A stretch of DNA of 64,000 nucleotides from Liquidambar formosana (taxonomy: Eukaryota > Streptophyta > Magnoliopsida > Saxifragales > Altingiaceae): contig CM077824.1 of the NCBI GenBank assembly GCA_039720395.1, positions 27,109,278 through 27,173,277 on the forward strand. The letters are read 5' to 3'. The notes beneath the pieces were generated by a model. That model saw only the letters and a program-made list of their open reading frames with translations. It ran no database searches and had not been told where the DNA came from. Both the position numbers and the translations under genes were made by a program. How positions within the stretch are numbered: the first letter of the stretch is position 1; each line of letters opens with the position of its first letter. This document shows, in pieces, positions 11,502 through 22,858 of the stretch.

Positions 11502-13065
11502 GACGATCCTCCTCCTCGCCCTTCTTCTTCTCAAAACCCTAAATCTATATCCACTCCAATAGTGAATGTCAAGAAGACTCAGCCCTCTAATCTCGACGAA
11601 GGAGAATCATCTCAACCCAAGAAGAAATTGCGAAAATCCAATGCCGCAGGGATTGTGCGACACCACCCTCATTAACAACAAACGACTGCACCTACTCCGG
11701 TCGACAACGCACCTGTTCTTCCGGCAGTTCCATGCCAGTTCTCGTCGACAATAGCCTCCTTCAACCCAGCAGCCTCCTCATCCTCCTCCGACACAGCAGC
11801 CACGCACAAACCCTGGGGATCCCAACTATGATTCAGGTCATGAGCCATCGGAAGGAAATGCCTCTGTGCAACCTACTGATCCTCCTATGTATCTCACTCC
11901 TGAAATCGGTACACTCTTTGCTCAAAAATTCTTCTCGAAAAAAGTTGTCTATCCCAAGATTGTTGACCCTGAATTTCTCAACAAACACCATTTTTGGATT
12001 TGTTCTCTTCTAGAAAATGTTGGTTTACTTCGTTTTTGCACTCTATCGGAGCCATGCTTTAACACCTTGGTTCATGTTTTCTATGCTCATTTCGCCATGA
12101 CTTCACCCTCCAAAGCTACTTCCTATGTTAAGGGCAAACACATGGCCCTTACCGATAGAATGCTCAATGATCTCTTCTATGTGCCTCAAGATGGGGTTAC
12201 CATTACAGAAACTCATTCCTGGCCTCGCATAGATAGGTTTCATCATGTCACAGCCCTCAACCAGATTTTAGGACGTAATGACATCACTGAACCATTTAAG
12301 CCTACTTTGAAAGATTTCTCTCTTGAATGTAATCTTCTACATAAAATTCTTTTCTACAATATTGTTCCTCGTGGCGGCAGCAAAGACTACATTACCTACA
12401 CTGACATAGGCTTGCTTTGGTGCATACTCAATGGGAAACCCATCAACTTGGGCCACTTGATGCTGTATCACATGATGTCATGTGCTGACAAAACAAAGAG
12501 TGAGTCCAAGAAAGGAAAGGAGGTCGAAGGAAAGAGTATACTTCCCTATGGAGCAGCATTGACTATCTTATTCCATCACTATGGTGTACCTCAGACCTCT
12601 GGTAACGTATTTCATCCTACTTTTCGCAACAAGATCAATGCATCCTTCATGGGTTGGCTAAATTATGTCTTGGTCAATGGGGTTTGGCTAAGAAAAGGAG
12701 CAATACTAGCAGAAAATGAAGAAGAGGATGCAGCAGAAATGGAGAATGTATATGTTGAGCAGGATCTTCCCATTCCACCTCCACCTACCACCTCTACTGC
12801 TCCTTCTTCCTTCACTATTCCCCCTCCTGATCCCCTTGCCACTCCACCCTCTACTCCCTTTCCTTCTATTCCCCCTGCTACTGTTCGAGAGATGTTTACT
12901 TCTCTCTCTCAGCAGATGACTGAGTTGAAGGGATATTTCACTGAGAAGATGGAGGGATTACACGATCGCCTTGACATTATGAGTATTGACATCGATGACA
13001 TCAAGCGCACTCAGATCCAAGTGATTCATTGCTTCCGGGATTCGCTTCCTACCTTCTCTCTATGA
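11502..13065 (+). pseudogene. Post-pol third ORF of the copia element (putative plant transposon protein domain)
   Basis: An N-terminal stretch DDPPPRPSSSQNPKSISTP then VKKTQPSNLDEGESSQPKKK is readable from 11502 without a clear ATG and is lost to a stop and frame change near 11670. The main 399-codon frame starts at 11866 (MQPTDPPMYLTPEIGTLFAQ). It carries a conserved-looking core with FSKKVVYPKIVDPEFL, LRFCTLSEPCFNTLVHVFYAHF, SYVKGKHMALTDRMLNDLF and LPYGAALTILFHHYGV. A Pro-rich linker and a C-terminal helix (FTEKMEGLHDRLDIMSIDIDDIK) follow. The core resembles the Pfam 'putative plant transposon protein' family found beside plant retroelements. It occupies the env-like position of SIRE elements, but I see no signal peptide or membrane segment. 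Function unknown. Confidence 0.7.
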
Positions 13066-13470
13066 TTCTTTTTTATGTATGACAAACGAGGAGATGGATT
13101 GATAGATGTTTAGATGTTTTTGATATATGGATGTTTAGATATATTTTTGGATATATGAAATTTTTTTTTTGTATTTTGGTATATTTGATGTATGGAAATC
13201 ATTTGGTGTATTAAAACATGGTTAACATCTATGGAAATCTTTTTGAATCTTTTTGGATATTGATTATAAGTTTCTTTTACATGTTCGCTTAAATTATTGA
13301 AACATGGATATAATGTTGAAATTTATCGAAATACATAATACATCTTGATTAAGTGTTTAATAATTCAATATCAAATAACACATTTATATGATGCATGTTG
13401 ATAGGGGGAGATAAGTGCGTTAAATTTATACTTTTTACCTATTTAAAACATCTATGGATTGTCATCATCA
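13066..13470. other. Non-coding 3' internal region of the copia element
   Basis: T-rich DNA with repeated GGATGTTTAGATATAT-like words between the third ORF and the purine tract. No gene is seen. Confidence 0.5.
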
Positions 13471-13483
13471 AAAAGGGGGAGAT
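13471..13483 (+). other. Polypurine tract of the copia element
   Basis: AAAAGGGGGAGAT directly abuts the TGTTGG start of the 3' LTR, the position and composition expected for plus-strand priming. Confidence 0.85.
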
Positions 13484-14795
13484 TGTTGGCCTAAATGGTT
13501 TTATCCCCGAGGTTTTGATGATAACAATACATAATAAGATGTTTAAGGAATAATGAGCATTTAAGTGATGAATCTAGATAGGTATCAAAGCCACAAATGT
13601 GTCAAGAATGAAGGATCAAATTGCACAAGCAAACAAAACAATAGATCATTTGAAAACAGCGCTAATGGATCCATCAAATATTCAAGAACAAGTTGAGCTT
13701 TGTCGCAAGTCAATTTGTGAGGAATTCTAGGAAAATATTGTAAGATTAATTTCAATCTTTGCTCACAAGATTAAAGGGATTAGAACAATGCTAATTTAAT
13801 GATCTTAAAGGCCTAAAAATTATTTACCTTCAAAATGGACTTAGTGCATAATTTTGTCTGAATACAGGGATTTTCAGACGGCTGAAACAATGTTTCAGCC
13901 AGCTGAAAATGCTGTTTCAGCAGGCTGAAAAGGCATCCTTTTAAAATTTCAGTTCTCTGGAATTTTCAGACGGCTCTTTGAGCCGGTCGAAATTCATTTG
14001 AGTCGGCTGAAATTAAGGTTTGAGACGGCTGAAAGACCTGGTTCTTGGTTCCATTTTTACACCTTCTCTGGAATATTCAGCAGCCTTCTTCAGACGGCTG
14101 AAAGGGATATTTTAGACTGGCTGAAAGATGTTTCAACCGGCTGAAACCATCGAGCAAAAGTCTAACGGCTAGTTTTCTAACGGACTTTTGAAGCATTAAA
14201 TGCCCTCCAAACTTCTTTTCCCAAGCATTTATTGTTCCAGAACGGTTATTTTGGACCCCTTGAGTATAAATACAGGGCTTGAACTCATTTATGAGCATTC
14301 ATTGAGCTACAAACAAGAAAATCAATTACAAGCCCTAATTCCTCTTGTGAGCATTCATTGAAATCAATCAATAGCTGAGTGTGCTTTCAATTCCTGTGTA
14401 ATTACTCTTTGAGAGAGCCTTCTTTGAGCACAAAATCATCTCCAAATACTTTGTATCAAAAGGGTTGTGTATACCCTCACTTGTAAACACTTAAGAAGAG
14501 TGCATTTGGCTAAGTGTTGGTGAAGAACACTTAAGTTTTAAAGGTTTGCTGCTCCACCTTGAAGGAGAGTGATAGTGGATTGGTGAATCTTCAAGCGAGC
14601 TCTTGAGGCGAGGACGTAGGCAGGAGGCCGAACCTCGTTAATATCGTTTGCATTCTCTTCCCTTTAATCTCTTTATTATTGCATTGTCTTACATTTAATT
14701 TTACTTGCAATAATTTGATTTTAGATTGCTATTATTTTTTAATTTGGCCTATAACCCTATAAACCCCCCTCTAGGGTTATTCACTTGGGACAACA
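13484..14795 (+). repeat. 3' LTR of the SIRE-like copia element (1,312 bp)
   Basis: It starts TGTTGGCCTAAATGG and ends GGGACAACA. It matches the split 5' LTR closely. It contains the CGGCTGAAA motif array (13875-14145), a TATA box at 14265-14272 and a terminal CTCTAGGGTTATTCACTTGG. It is uninterrupted, so it serves as the reference for the nested solo LTR in the 5' copy. Confidence 0.93.
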
Positions 14796-17773
14796 TAATC
14801 ATCACAATCAAAGCAAAGGACTATTAAGGATGCTTTTAGTAAAGGCAAGATAAAGGAGGGATTAGGTAGATTAGTTGCAAAATTTTTTATACATGAGAAT
14901 GTCCCACTTAAGAAGGCCGGCTCCTATCACTTCAAAAATATGATTGCTGGAGCTCAATCTTATAGAACAGGCATTAATCCTCCTTCCCCGTATGAGATTA
15001 GAACTAAATATCTTGATATGGAGGTAATTAATAATTAAATTCAAAATATTAGTATTTATTCATTATTAGGTTTTATTTATGACCTTTTAATTTGTTTATA
15101 TAATTTTCCTTAAATTCATTTCATCTCACAGGTGGAAGACATAAATAAATATGTTGCAGCAGATAAAGCCAATGTGGAAGACATATAGCTGCACCATTAT
15201 GTGTGATGGATGGATAGGTCCAACAAAATTGTCCATCATCAACTTTATAGTATATTGTAAAGCGAAAACAGTCTTCTTAAAGTCGGTGGATGCTTCGGAT
15301 AGAGTCAAGAACCATACGTATATTTATACTTTTATAAGAAATGTCGTGCAATTAATTGGTAGTAAAAATGTTATCCAGATATTGACTGATAATGGCAGCA
15401 ATTATAAGAAAGCGGGGCAGCTATTAATAGGAAAAGTATAATTTATACTGGACACTCTGCGCCTGCTCATTGCATCGATCTCATATTTGAGAGGATTGCT
15501 GATAAAAAAGGTGTTAAGCGGTGATCGCTGAAGGGAGGATGATTGTAAACTTTATATACAACCACAATTGGTTGTTGGTATAGATGAGAGCATTTTGTCA
15601 AGGAGATATTGTGCGACTGGGTGCCACTCGGTTTGCCACAAATTATATTGCACTCAACAGCTTATTAAAGAAAAAGGTGGGCTTGAAAACCTTGTTCACC
15701 TCTGATGAATGGACTAAACATCCACTGAGTAGAATGCAAATAGGCCGTCAAGTTGTATCACTTATTCTAACCCACACTTTCTAGGCTAGGGTTACAAAAG
15801 TATGTGGTATTTATGAGCCTCTTTACCGACTGTTGAGCATTGTTGATAGTACGGTATACCCGACCTTGGGTGTAGTATATCAAGCATTCCAAGTAATGAA
15901 AGAGAGCCCTCCAATCATCTGATCAGAATGTGGCATGGGTCTTAAAAGCTATAAAGGAACGCTGAGACAAATCAATTGATCATCCTTTATTGTCGGCAGG
16001 TATAATTTATACATTATAAATTTCTAAGTTAAATTCTTATATCTAAAATTATAGATAATAATTTATATATATCTTATTTGTTATTTTTTATTTGTTAGTT
16101 TGTTACACACTTGCACCACACAAAGTGAAACTAATTAAATTGTATATTTGTGTTTGACATAAATGCTAGCATACTACCTAAACCCAAAGTATCAATATAA
16201 GAATAACATTAGTCACAACCAAGAGTTGACTAGTGCAGTGCTTGAGGTCTTCCAAAAGTTGGAACCAAACTCCGACAGGGATGGAGAGATTGGAAATGAG
16301 GTAACACAACAACAATAACTATCAAAGTTTATATTTTAATATTCATTCTATTTAATCACTGATGAAAAGGTTGCACTTGTATATTATAATGTTTTGAGAA
16401 GCGAAGGGGTAGATTTGGAGAGAAACTCGCAATTGCATCAAGAGAAAGCATGACAACTGGTGCATATAGAACTATATAGACTACTAACAAATTTGTTAAC
16501 TTATAAATTTTAAAGTTGTAAATATAAAATTAATAGTTTCATTTTATTATGGGCAGCTGAATTAGTGGGATATGTATGGGGTTTCTGTTCCAACATTGAA
16601 GGAATTGGTAATGAAGATATTGTCACAAACATGCTCCTCTTCAGTTTGTCAAAGGAGCTGGAGCACGTTTTCCTTAATACATACAAAGCATCGCAATCGA
16701 CTGACGTACGAAAGGCTCGAAAAGCTGGTCTTTTGTTATTACAACATGAGGTTGAGGGTCAGAGATATGGAAGCTGAGATGGATAATGCAGCAAAGTTAG
16801 AGCCCCTAAATCTACTTGATATATCAAGTCGAACTAGGAGAGGAGAATGAGAATTCTCTTTACGAGTGGATTAGGCCCTCACATATGGATGGGCTAGATG
16901 GTGAACCTGATCCAAAGGTGGCAGAAGAAGCTCAAAACCTCAGGATTGACGTCGACAGAGTTATAGCTGAGGAGGTTTTATCAAGCGAGGATGCAATGAG
17001 AACAGACTCGGTGCATTCTAAGTCTTCTGACTCTTCTGACACCGATATTGGAGGTGGGGATAGTGATAGAAATGATGATGGGGATGATGGAAGAGGAGGT
17101 GGAAATTATGGAGCTGGAGCTAATCCAAGGCCATTATTGAGTCATTTTACTTGTGAAGCGGATTTCACACATGTAACACAGGATGAGGGCCATAGGCTCC
17201 AAAAGAGCAGGGCCAAGTATCGAGGCAATAGGCAAACATTATTCGAGGAAAAAACGGGGACAAAACACAAGCAGCCAACAAGATGTAGATTCCCTTTCCT
17301 CGAACTTCAAGTCTATGAGTATAGGATTACAACAAAGTCATTTTGGGTATAGAACAGACTCGAGCCAAGATACCTATCCCCATCAACAAGTCCAACCTAT
17401 GCCATATCAGTAATACAACCCATATGGGATGGGCCACTATAACACTAATCCCTCAGGGGCATATATCTATGGACAACAATATCCATATCAACAACCAATT
17501 AATTATATGCCCAATCCATACTCAATGTATCCATCAGTCCCACCATATACAAATGAAAGAGCTCCTGAAACTGAACAAACAGATTTGCCGCCACTGGGAA
17601 TCATACGGCATTGTTCTACTGATGAATATGACTGCCACCTACAGAATTACCTACTCAATTATGCTAATTATATGAAATGGCCAACCTATTGTCGTAATAT
17701 TACCAATATGGATAGGCAGAATAGGGATAGAAATGATGATTTTGAACCACCAAGAAACTTCATGTGGTATTAA
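14796..17773 (+). pseudogene. hAT transposase, DUF659 and hATC dimerisation part (broken)
   Basis: The frame resumes as SSQSKQRTIKDAFSKGKIKEG, then a possible intron (15029-15132, GTAATT...CACAG). The DUF659-like region MWKTYSCTIMCDGW, VYCKAKTVFLKSVDASD and IQILTDNGSNYKKAGQLL (15151-15440) follows after a one-base shift. Next come a HCIDLIFERIADKKGVK segment (about 15470), a gap, then GATRFATNYIALNSLL (15610). The hATC-like region is SVPTLKELVMKILSQTCSSS and RLTYERLEKLVFCYYNMRLR (16578-16770). The tail is acidic, then Tyr/Pro/Gln-rich (17300-17773). Several stops and shifts are present. Confidence 0.82.
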
Positions 17774-18054
17774 ACTACTAATGTAAGTATGTAAGTATGT
17801 AAGTATGTAAGTGTTTATTGTGTAAATGATAAATATTTACAAATTTTAATCTCATATGACATTTGAATGTTATATTTGCATGAATTTCTATTATTTATTT
17901 TCTCATCGTATCACACTATTTATACCCTACATAACACATACTTGTTTTATACACATTTAAATTGCAATTTTTTGATGCTAGATTGTGTATTATAGTCTAA
18001 ATCATTGTTTCCCAGAGTTTCAATAAAAAATTCTGCGTTTAACACATAATATCC

Positions 18055-18165
18055 ACCATATCTTTAAAACGATATCGATATTATCGATATATCCAATGAT
18101 ATATCCGATATATCCACATTTTTGGACCCTTGATATACCCAGCGATATCGATATTAAAGACCTTG
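18055..18165. repeat. Right subterminal GATATATCC/GATATCGATA repeats of the hAT element
   Basis: CGATATCGATATTATCGATA, then ATATCCAATGATATATCC, and a further GCGATATCGATATT occur within 110 bp. They mirror the words at 80-300. The complement near 18165 (GGTCTTTAATATCG) resembles AGACCAAAATATCG at 76, consistent with decayed terminal inverted repeats. Confidence 0.5.
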
Positions 18166-18183
18166 GGCTACCTATAGTGTACT

Positions 18184-19708
18184 AAAGTTATTTGTGGGAG
18201 ATAGCTTTGTGAGGCCTTTAATATTCTGAGGCCCTAGGCAAATGCCTAGTTTGCTTTATCTATGTGCTAACCGACCCTGCAAATGACTATCCTATGTTTA
18301 TCCTACTTCTTCTTCTTCCTTTTTTCCTTTTTTTGTTCCTTCTACTATCACCAAATTTGACAAGTAAAATAAGTTTTTGTTAGATCTTGCTTGTTGTCAA
18401 TGGAAACTTTTAGCAACCATCACCAGAGAAGAAGAAAAGAGGCTTTGGCCACATATAAAATCTAGTCAAATCTAATAAATTTGCGTAGATCTGCTCTCTA
18501 TTCCTTCCCTTCTTTTCCCCATCTTCATCTCCTTTCTTTCAACTTGAAATCTAAATGTAATATTTGGTCGAGCATCAAGATCACCTTTCGGGTCTAAATC
18601 TAGGTTTGATGACTTGTCACTTAGGTGTAGTACATAGAAGATGTTGAAGAATGTCATCATAAGCTTGTGAGCTCAAATGTACGAATTTAAATTTGTTGGT
18701 AAAAAACCTATAGGGATATAAGGTAGACAAAGTATATAGATGCCTTTGCCACTCGTGCCAACAATAGTGTGAGAATTGAATTAATCAAAACCCTATATTA
18801 TCTTGCAATGATACAACACTACCCACCAAAGTAAGGTACATACTATCAAGGCCACGCATTCGTCGCCTAGTTATCCATTGTTGATCACAAAGACCATGGA
18901 AACTTACAAGTGAAGATATCAATGGTATAACCTCGCACATCCAAACCCATGCTTCCCTAACATAGTCCTTTTTTAAAAAACTTACAACCACCTAAGTTAA
19001 ATAATTTAACTCTTAAAACAGTAAAGTTATTTAAAAATGGCAAAAAAAAAACCTATTAGAATAGTAAAATTATTAGAAAAATAAAATTACTATTTAATGT
19101 TTTTTTTCTCTAAAAAACACTAAAATATTACAGTTTTATGAAATATTATATTGGACCATATCAAACAGTAAAATTTTATTATTTCAATTTTTTTTAGTAA
19201 CTACCTAACCAACATGGATCTTGTTTTGAAGATGTTGATGGATAAGTTCCTAAAATATAGATATTTTTAAAAACGGATGTATATTTGCAATTCATAAGTT
19301 TTTAAAAATTAGAACACTAAATTAGTTACATAAGGTACCCTTAACAACAAAAAATGAGTGCCCTTAACTTAAATAAGGTAAACTAGGGATTTTTTTTTTA
19401 TTTAAAAAAAAGGCTAATTGCTAAATAAGTTTCACCTGCATTGACTGATTGAGTTAAAAAAATTCTTGCTTGAGTAATTGCTAATATTTTATCTAATTAT
19501 GGACTAATTACTAATTTCCCCTTATGAGATTTTATAAACAAATTTCGCTTTTGGGCAAGTAGACTTGGAATTTTAAGAATTCGAGCTAAAATTTCAATTG
19601 GAAATTTTAAGAATTCAATTTTCCTAAAAGTTTTATCAAAGCAGTAAAATTTGTAAAATTCTAATTGAAGAGAAATTGAGATAAGTTCATTTGATACTAC
19701 CATCACCA
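18184..19708. other. AT-rich intergenic stretch
   Basis: No gene is supported. CCCTAGGCAAATGCCTAG near 18230 is a short palindrome-like word of the kind seen in plant MITE ends. The rest is unique-looking AT-rich DNA with poly-T and poly-A runs. Confidence 0.4.
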
Positions 19709-19716
19709 CCATGAAC

Positions 19717-20338
19717 TAGGGGTGTTAATGGTTTTGGTTAAAACCGAGAACCAAACCGAACCGGGCGGTTTGGTTTGGTTTTTTTGTCATTAGGTTTGGT
19801 TATGGTTTTAATTTTAGAAAACCAAACTCAATTGGTTTGGTTTTGGTTTTCAGTTTTAAAAAACCAAACCAAACCAAAAAATATAATATATATATATATA
19901 TAAACTTAAAGTTTATAAATTCCTAATTCCAATAAGGGTAAAATAGGTAATGGGCTTGTTTTTGTTGATTTTAAGTTTTTTTTTTATTGTTTTCCCTTTT
20001 TTAGATTGGCATGTACTAAACTAGCTATTAATATTGTGTATATTAATGTTATGTGTGATATTGACATATTGATATATGTCAATATGTTTCTATTTTGATA
20101 CAATGTTTGGTTTTTTTAGTTGCTAATGTAATGCTTTTATTAAAAATGTCTTTATTTGGAGTTTGGTATGTCATTTTTTTCATTTTCAATTATTTGTTGT
20201 TACTTGATAGGTTAAAACCTGAAACCGAACCGAACCAAACCGAAATGTAATGGTTTGGTTTGGTTTGGTTTTTTTATAGTATGGTTTGGTTTGAAATCTC
20301 CCCTAAAACCGAACCAAACCGAACCATTAACACCCCTA
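19717..20338. mobile_element. Non-autonomous hAT element, 622 bp
   Basis: Terminal inverted repeats TAGGGGTGTTAATGG and CCATTAACACCCCTA are flanked by a perfect 8-bp target duplication CCATGAAC (19709-19716 and 20339-20346), diagnostic of hAT transposition. Both subterminal zones hold clusters of GGTTTGGTTTGG or its complement CCAAACCGAACC, in inverted orientation, presumably transposase-binding repeats. There is no coding capacity. Confidence 0.92.
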
Positions 20339-20870
20339 CCATGAACTACTATTTACTACCTTGATGCCCACCATCACCACTCACTTCTATTGATAAATTT
20401 TTTTATTTGTTTTTTATAGGGTATTTCAGACTTTACTTCTGAGGTTTAAGCCCAAATTAATCCGTCAATGACTCATATGAGATATTTATACAAGTTTTGT
20501 GATGAAATGGAATTTAAGTAGTTATAAATTTCGAACTTTTTAAAAATAAAATATTTACAAGTTTTTTTAAATGGGGCAGGCTATTGCGACCACAAAATTT
20601 TTTAAGCACCCCAATTTGCTCTAAACTTTCAAGGTTTTATGAAGAATATAAAAGGTTTTATGAAGAAAACTAATCACGTAGTCCACTTGAAAATATAATT
20701 TTAAACAATTTTGTAAAACAAAGTTTTTCCACAATTTGTCGTTTAAATAAAATTTTTGACATAATTTTTGTTTTATTTTTATAAACGTTTTTTATGGAAA
20801 ATGATATAAAAAAATCAACTTAAACGACAGATTTTATAAGAACTTTAAAAATTATTTAAAATAATATTTT

Positions 20871-21666
20871 GGAAAAATTCCACTTTGCCCTTTTTATCTT
20901 TAGGCCGAAATCACTTTTCCACCCTCATCTACAAAATCAAACAAATCACCCCCATAGTTGCAATTTTTTTCACTTTACTCCCCTTTGTCTAGCAGCCGTT
21001 AGAACTTTAACGGGAATTGGCCATCTGCACACCACGTGACCAACTTATTACATTTTTCAGTCAAAACTACCCTTGTCCAATATTTTTATACTCCGGCCAC
21101 ATTTCCGATTGTCTTCTTCAGCACCGTTGCAATTTTTAATCTAAAATTAACAAATCCCTTGAATTGAATATTTTTATTTTTATGTGTTTTTTTTTAAAAA
21201 ATCATCATCCCACTAATGACTCATTTCTTCCCAATAATCTATACATATCGCCATCTCTAGTAAATCCATATTATTAATTTCAAATAAAACCAAACAATGC
21301 ATATATATTTATATATAACCTTATGTGTGTGTGTGTGTGTGTGGGTATATATATATATATATAGAAAGAGAGAGAGAGAGAGAGAACAGGGGCAAGGTGA
21401 TGAACATGTTGAGGAGGGATGAATCGCATTCCTTGGACCTGGTGGCATAACTCGGGGTTGTCGTTGCAATCGCTGTAAACATGTTGAAGAAGAAGTTGGC
21501 ATCGATCTAAACGTGCGATGGCAATGGCAGGGATCTCATTCGGCAAAGGGTACTTGTTGGCCATCCAAGATACGAGATTAAGACCTTTGAATCCTTAATT
21601 TTTTTCCATCAATCTAAACTTTGTAAAGTAATATCTCTACCCAACTGATCAAAATTTGATTTCAAT

Positions 21667-21698
<32 letters not shown>

Positions 21699-22466
21699 GA
21701 AACAACTGAAAATATGGGATTTAAGATTTTCTTCATCTTCTCTTATTTTTCCTCTGTTTTATGAGCAAACAAATGGAGGGTTAGGTTTATATTTAGGGTT
21801 AGGGTTAGGGTTAGGGTTAGGGATTTTTTATTCGGCCATGGAAATGTTGATGGCCATGGTGACGGATGCAACTATGCCAACAATGAGATTGGGTTGGCTC
21901 CATCAAATCCATTATCCACATTACCATGCTTAAATGGCTGAAAATAAAAATGCCCACCAGAGTACTAAAAAAGAAAAAAAATTCAATCTTTGAGTGGGTC
22001 ATGGAATGTTGGTGTTCGTGGTGATGGAAGCAACCACGCCTCTGGTTCCAATTCAACGTCCTGTTCTTCTTCCAAACAATCATAGTAATTTGATAGGTTC
22101 TCGGTAGCAACTGCGTGTTTGGTTTAAGCATTGTATTTCTTTAAAGTTGACACTTTGATCCGTTTTTTTGCTTAAAAGGTTCTGTTTGGTTGGTGAGAAA
22201 ATTAAGGAAAAGAGAAGGAAAGGGAACTTGATAACATGGGGTAATATTGTATTGTTACGATAGAAAATAATGTGGGGTACTAATGTCATTTTGCATATAC
22301 AGGCATAAAAATCTTAAGGGCATTATTGTCATTTCAATTATTCCGTTAACGGCGTTAATCCAAAATCCATTTCCAATAGTTTGGGGGGTGATTTGTCTTA
22401 TTTTGTAAATGAGGGTGGAAAAGTAATTTTGGCCTAAAGATGAGGGGAGCAAAGTGTAATTTTCCC
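20871..22466. mobile_element. Non-autonomous Mutator-like element (MULE), 1.6 kb
   Basis: Roughly 100-bp terminal inverted repeats (left GGAAAAATTCCACTTTGCCC, right end TAATTTTCCC) share the words CTTTAGGCC, CTTTTCCACCCTCAT and AAATCACCCCC. A perfect 9-bp target duplication TAATATTTT lies at 20862-20870 and 22467-22475, which is the MULE hallmark. No transposase is inside. The interior contains microsatellites, a telomere-like array and a minus-strand open frame (21564-21280) starting MANKYPLPNEIPAIAIARLD that could be captured host sequence; I do not recognise it. Confidence 0.9.
21792..21822 (+). repeat. Five telomere-like TTAGGG units inside the MULE
   Basis: TTTAGGG is followed by four TTAGGG. 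The usual plant telomere unit is TTTAGGG, so most units are the shorter type. Flanking simple repeats are (TG)n at 21325-21343 and 21670-21699 and (GA)n near 21365-21386. Confidence 0.85.
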
Positions 22467-22858
22467 TAATATTTTTTAGTAGCTAAAGTAATTAGTTTTT
22501 GTGAAAATTTTTTTATGTCATTTATAAAAAATTAAAAAAATTTAAAATAAGTGAGAGTAACTAAAAAATTTTGTGATCACAATAACCATCCGCCGCTTTT
22601 AGGACGAAATTAGGGGATATTTTGCGAGAAGATATCAAGTAACCGTGTTGTGAGCACTAAATTCGACCCTCAATTAGTCAATTATGATGGATCTTTCCAA
22701 ACTTGGTGAACGTAATTTACCTTCCAGTTGGTCCAGGGGCATAATTGATTCGTCAATGGATGCTTCTTTCCTCAAATCCTTTGAATGAAATCGTAGATCA
22801 TCAGCCAACAACATTGTTGAACCACCTTTTCTGAAGCTAAGCTTAATCCAATAATCCA

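Larger units (their letters stand above)
3320..14795 (+). mobile_element. SIRE-like Ty1/copia retrotransposon with an extra ORF, inserted in the hAT transposase
   Basis: LTRs begin TGTTGGCC and end GGACAACA, followed by a primer-binding-site-like TTGGTATCAAAACC (6125). Internal order is gag, protease, integrase, reverse transcriptase, RNase H, which is the copia order, followed by a third reading frame and a purine tract before the 3' LTR. The flanks are TAAAT (3315-3319) and TAA-T (14796-14799, one A lost), a decayed 5-bp target duplication; removing the element rejoins the transposase frame as SLYK-SSQSK. Two CCHC knuckles in gag and a post-pol ORF fit the SIRE/Maximus lineage. All ORFs carry stops or frameshifts, so the copy is dead. 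Confidence 0.9.
61..18183 (+). mobile_element. Degraded Ac-like hAT DNA transposon hosting nested retroelements
   Basis: A broken hAT transposase (BED finger near 2804, DUF659-like region near 15151, hATC-like region near 16572) is read in order on the plus strand once the copia insertion at 3320-14795 is removed. Both outer zones contain the unusual subterminal word GATATATCG and variants (80-300 and 18055-18165). The outer limits are inferred: TAGGGCTCCC at 61 resembles the complement of the sequence ending near 18180, and no clean 8-bp target duplication was found. Without the insert the element would be about 6.6 kb. It is non-functional as written because the transposase has several stops and frame changes. 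Confidence 0.6.
20577..22593. mobile_element. Older MITE split by a Mutator-like element
   Basis: GGCTATTGCGACCACAAAATTTTTTA at the left mirrors TAAAAAATTTTGTGATCACAATAACC at the right as an imperfect inverted repeat. Removing 20871-22475 leaves an element of about 410 bp. A related copy is at about 60400-60712. No target duplication was established. Confidence 0.5.
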
